A DNA stretch of 8,184 bases from Prevotella sp. UBA1395 (GTDB lineage: Bacteria; Bacteroidota; Bacteroidia; Bacteroidales; Bacteroidaceae), in NCBI GenBank assembly GCA_002305235.1, contig DBQL01000193.1, positions 1 to 8,184 of the forward strand, read 5' to 3'. This document shows positions 6,974-8,184 of this stretch, in pieces. A program made the translations under genes and the position numbers. Each line of letters begins with the position of its first letter. The stretch's first letter is position 1. Under the pieces are notes generated by a model. The model was given only the letters and a program-made list of their open reading frames with translations. It did no database searches and was not told the DNA's origin.

Positions 6974-7046
6974 GACGCAGGTTCAACGAATTGACTTGAT
7001 CTTTCATGATGAGATGATTTGTTAATTCGTTGAACTTGCGTCTTTT
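6974..7046 (+). terminator. Long-stem terminator after the DedA gene
   Basis: Arms 6974-6992 and 7024-7042 pair over 19 positions with one G-T wobble (left arm begins GACGCAGGTTCAACG). The stem continues through 6993-6995 with 7021-7023 to 22 pairs around a 25-base loop. TTTT at 7043-7046 follows. It begins about 45 bp after the DedA stop and presumably ends the glnS transcript. The stem is long and the loop larger than usual for a simple terminator, so it may also be a remnant inverted repeat. The next gene starts only about 40 bp downstream, and no consensus promoter is seen in that space. Confidence 0.75.
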
Positions 7047-7084
7047 CGTGCAATAAAATGAGATGTTCTTGCGTTGATATGATA

Positions 7085-8184
7085 ATGAAAATTAAACAAC
7101 TGCTTCTGATCGTGGGGATGGCATTCGGACTGCTGGCCTCGTGTTCCGACGACGAGAGTTTCTCCAATTCCTCGTCGCACCTGATCACATTCTCTACCGA
7201 TACGGTAAGGCTTGACACCGTATTCAGCAATGTGCCCTCAGCCATGCGGTCGTTTTGGGTCTATAACCATTCGGGCGATGGGGTCAGGTGCAAGAGCGTC
7301 AGGGTGGAGAATGCGGCCAAATCAGGCTTCCGGGTGAATGTGGACGGGGTGTATCTCGGTGAAAACCGGAATTATTCGGTGTCGGATATTGAGCTTCGCG
7401 ACAAGGACAGCATACGGGTGTTTGTCGAGCTGACGGCACCAAGAAACAATGCTCCGGACCCTCAGCAAACCACGGATAATATCATCTTCACGTTGGAAAG
7501 TGGGGTGGAGCAACGGGTAAACCTCAATGCTTTCTCATGGGACGCGGTGGCGATGCGCAATGTCATGATTGACCGTGACTCGACCATCGACGGGCAGGGA
7601 AGGCCCGTCATCATCTATGGGGGTATACGCGTGGACACGATGGCGACGCTGACCATTGCTGCCGGTACGACACTGTATTTTCATCAGGACGCGGGCATTG
7701 ATGTTTATGGCAGGTTGTTGGCGACGGGAACAGTCGACAGCAAGGTGGTGTTGAGAGGAGACCGCATTGACAGGATGTTTGACTATTTGCCTTACGACAG
7801 GGTGCCGGGACAGTGGCAGGGACTTCGGTTCTATGGCTCGTCGATGGCAAATGTATTGGAAAACACCGATATTCACAGCACGTATCACGGTATAGTGGTC
7901 GATTCGGCCTCGCTGTCTCAGCAAAGGCTCACCCTTGAGAATGTGACGGTGCACAACTGTCAGGGCTACGGACTGATGGCAACACACGCGAGGATCGGTA
8001 TGCGCAATACACAAATCACGAACACGCTCAATGACTGTGTGTTCTTGGCGGGTGGTATGGCCGAGATCAATAACTGTACTTTCGCACAGTTCTATCCGTT
8101 CGATTCCAATCGGGGATATGCCTTCCGCTTTACCGGTGCGCGGCCATTGGAGAGCCTTGCGGTGTATAACACGCTCATCACGGG
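7085..8184 (+). CDS. Surface lipoprotein with right-handed parallel beta-helix (3' end outside window)
   Basis: The frame stays open from 7085 to the window edge: 366 codons, no stop. The N-terminus MKIKQLLLIVGMAFGLLASC is a lipoprotein signal with lipobox LASC and lipidated C20. The next residues, SDDE, fit the Bacteroidota lipoprotein export signal, so outer-surface exposure is predicted. Residues about 35-155 form a beta-rich domain (ITFSTDTVRLDTVFS onwards) resembling Ig-like or DUF1573-type modules. From about 162 come short turns typical of a parallel beta-helix: TLTIAAGTTLYF, GIDVYGRLLATGT, VLRGDR, GQWQGLRFYGSS, LTLENVTVHNCQGYGL, IGMRNTQITNTLNDCVFL and AEINNCTFAQF. Such helices often bind or cleave polysaccharide, but I see no catalytic signature, so no activity is claimed. 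An in-frame ATG at 7079 gives MIM and is an alternative start; 7085 gives the better n-region. There is no clear promoter: TTTG at 7018-7021 with TCTTTTCG at 7041-7048 has the right spacing but a poor -7 box. Confidence 0.85.
   Translation, partial: MKIKQLLLIVGMAFGLLASCSDDESFSNSSSHLITFSTDTVRLDTVFSNVPSAMRSFWVYNHSGDGVRCKSVRVENAAKSGFRVNVDGVYLGENRNYSVSDIELRDKDSIRVFVELTAPRNNAPDPQQTTDNIIFTLESGVEQRVNLNAFSWDAVAMRNVMIDRDSTIDGQGRPVIIYGGIRVDTMATLTIAAGTTLYFHQDAGIDVYGRLLATGTVDSKVVLRGDRIDRMFDYLPYDRVPGQWQGLRFYGSSMANVLENTDIHSTYHGIVVDSASLSQQRLTLENVTVHNCQGYGLMATHARIGMRNTQITNTLNDCVFLAGGMAEINNCTFAQFYPFDSNRGYAFRFTGARPLESLAVYNTLIT

Overview
The window reads as chromosomal DNA of a Bacteroidota bacterium, most likely a Prevotella-like member of the Prevotellaceae. 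Three genes are preceded by the Bacteroidota -7 box TAnnTTTG (TACCTTTG, TACCTTTG, TAACTTTG). Starts lack a consistent Shine-Dalgarno. The last gene encodes a lipoprotein whose residues after the lipobox cysteine (S-D-D-E) fit the Bacteroidota surface-export signal. The genus is an inference from style and gene content, not a database match.

Layout: positions 1-764 hold no convincing gene. They carry two hairpin terminators (83-141, 171-206), a 12-bp palindrome (215-226), and a striking array of four 22-bp units in exact register (234-321) whose 17-bp cores occur in both orientations. A GC-rich stretch follows, then a promoter. maeB (765-3059) encodes a two-domain malic enzyme fused to a phosphotransacetylase-like domain and is closed by a nested hairpin terminator. 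mltG (3270-4316) has its own promoter and encodes an endolytic murein transglycosylase. The 223-bp gap after it contains a nine-G run at the stop codon, a well-formed leftward promoter, a weak leftward terminator (together a candidate antisense or small RNA), and the glnS promoter. glnS (4540-6255) encodes glutaminyl-tRNA synthetase and is followed 31 bp later by a DedA-family membrane protein gene (6287-6928), probably in the same transcript. A 22-bp-stem terminator ends that unit. A surface lipoprotein with a parallel beta-helix (7085 to beyond the window) starts just after it.

How the genes relate: this is mainly a row of independent housekeeping units. maeB links C4 acids to pyruvate and NADPH and is probably tuned by acetyl-CoA through its C-terminal domain. 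mltG acts in peptidoglycan strand termination. DedA proteins are membrane transporters or flippases, some of which recycle undecaprenyl phosphate, so a loose envelope theme joins mltG, the DedA gene and the lipoprotein, but no dedicated multi-gene system is evident. The least explained elements are the 22-bp array upstream of maeB and the orphan leftward promoter between mltG and glnS.
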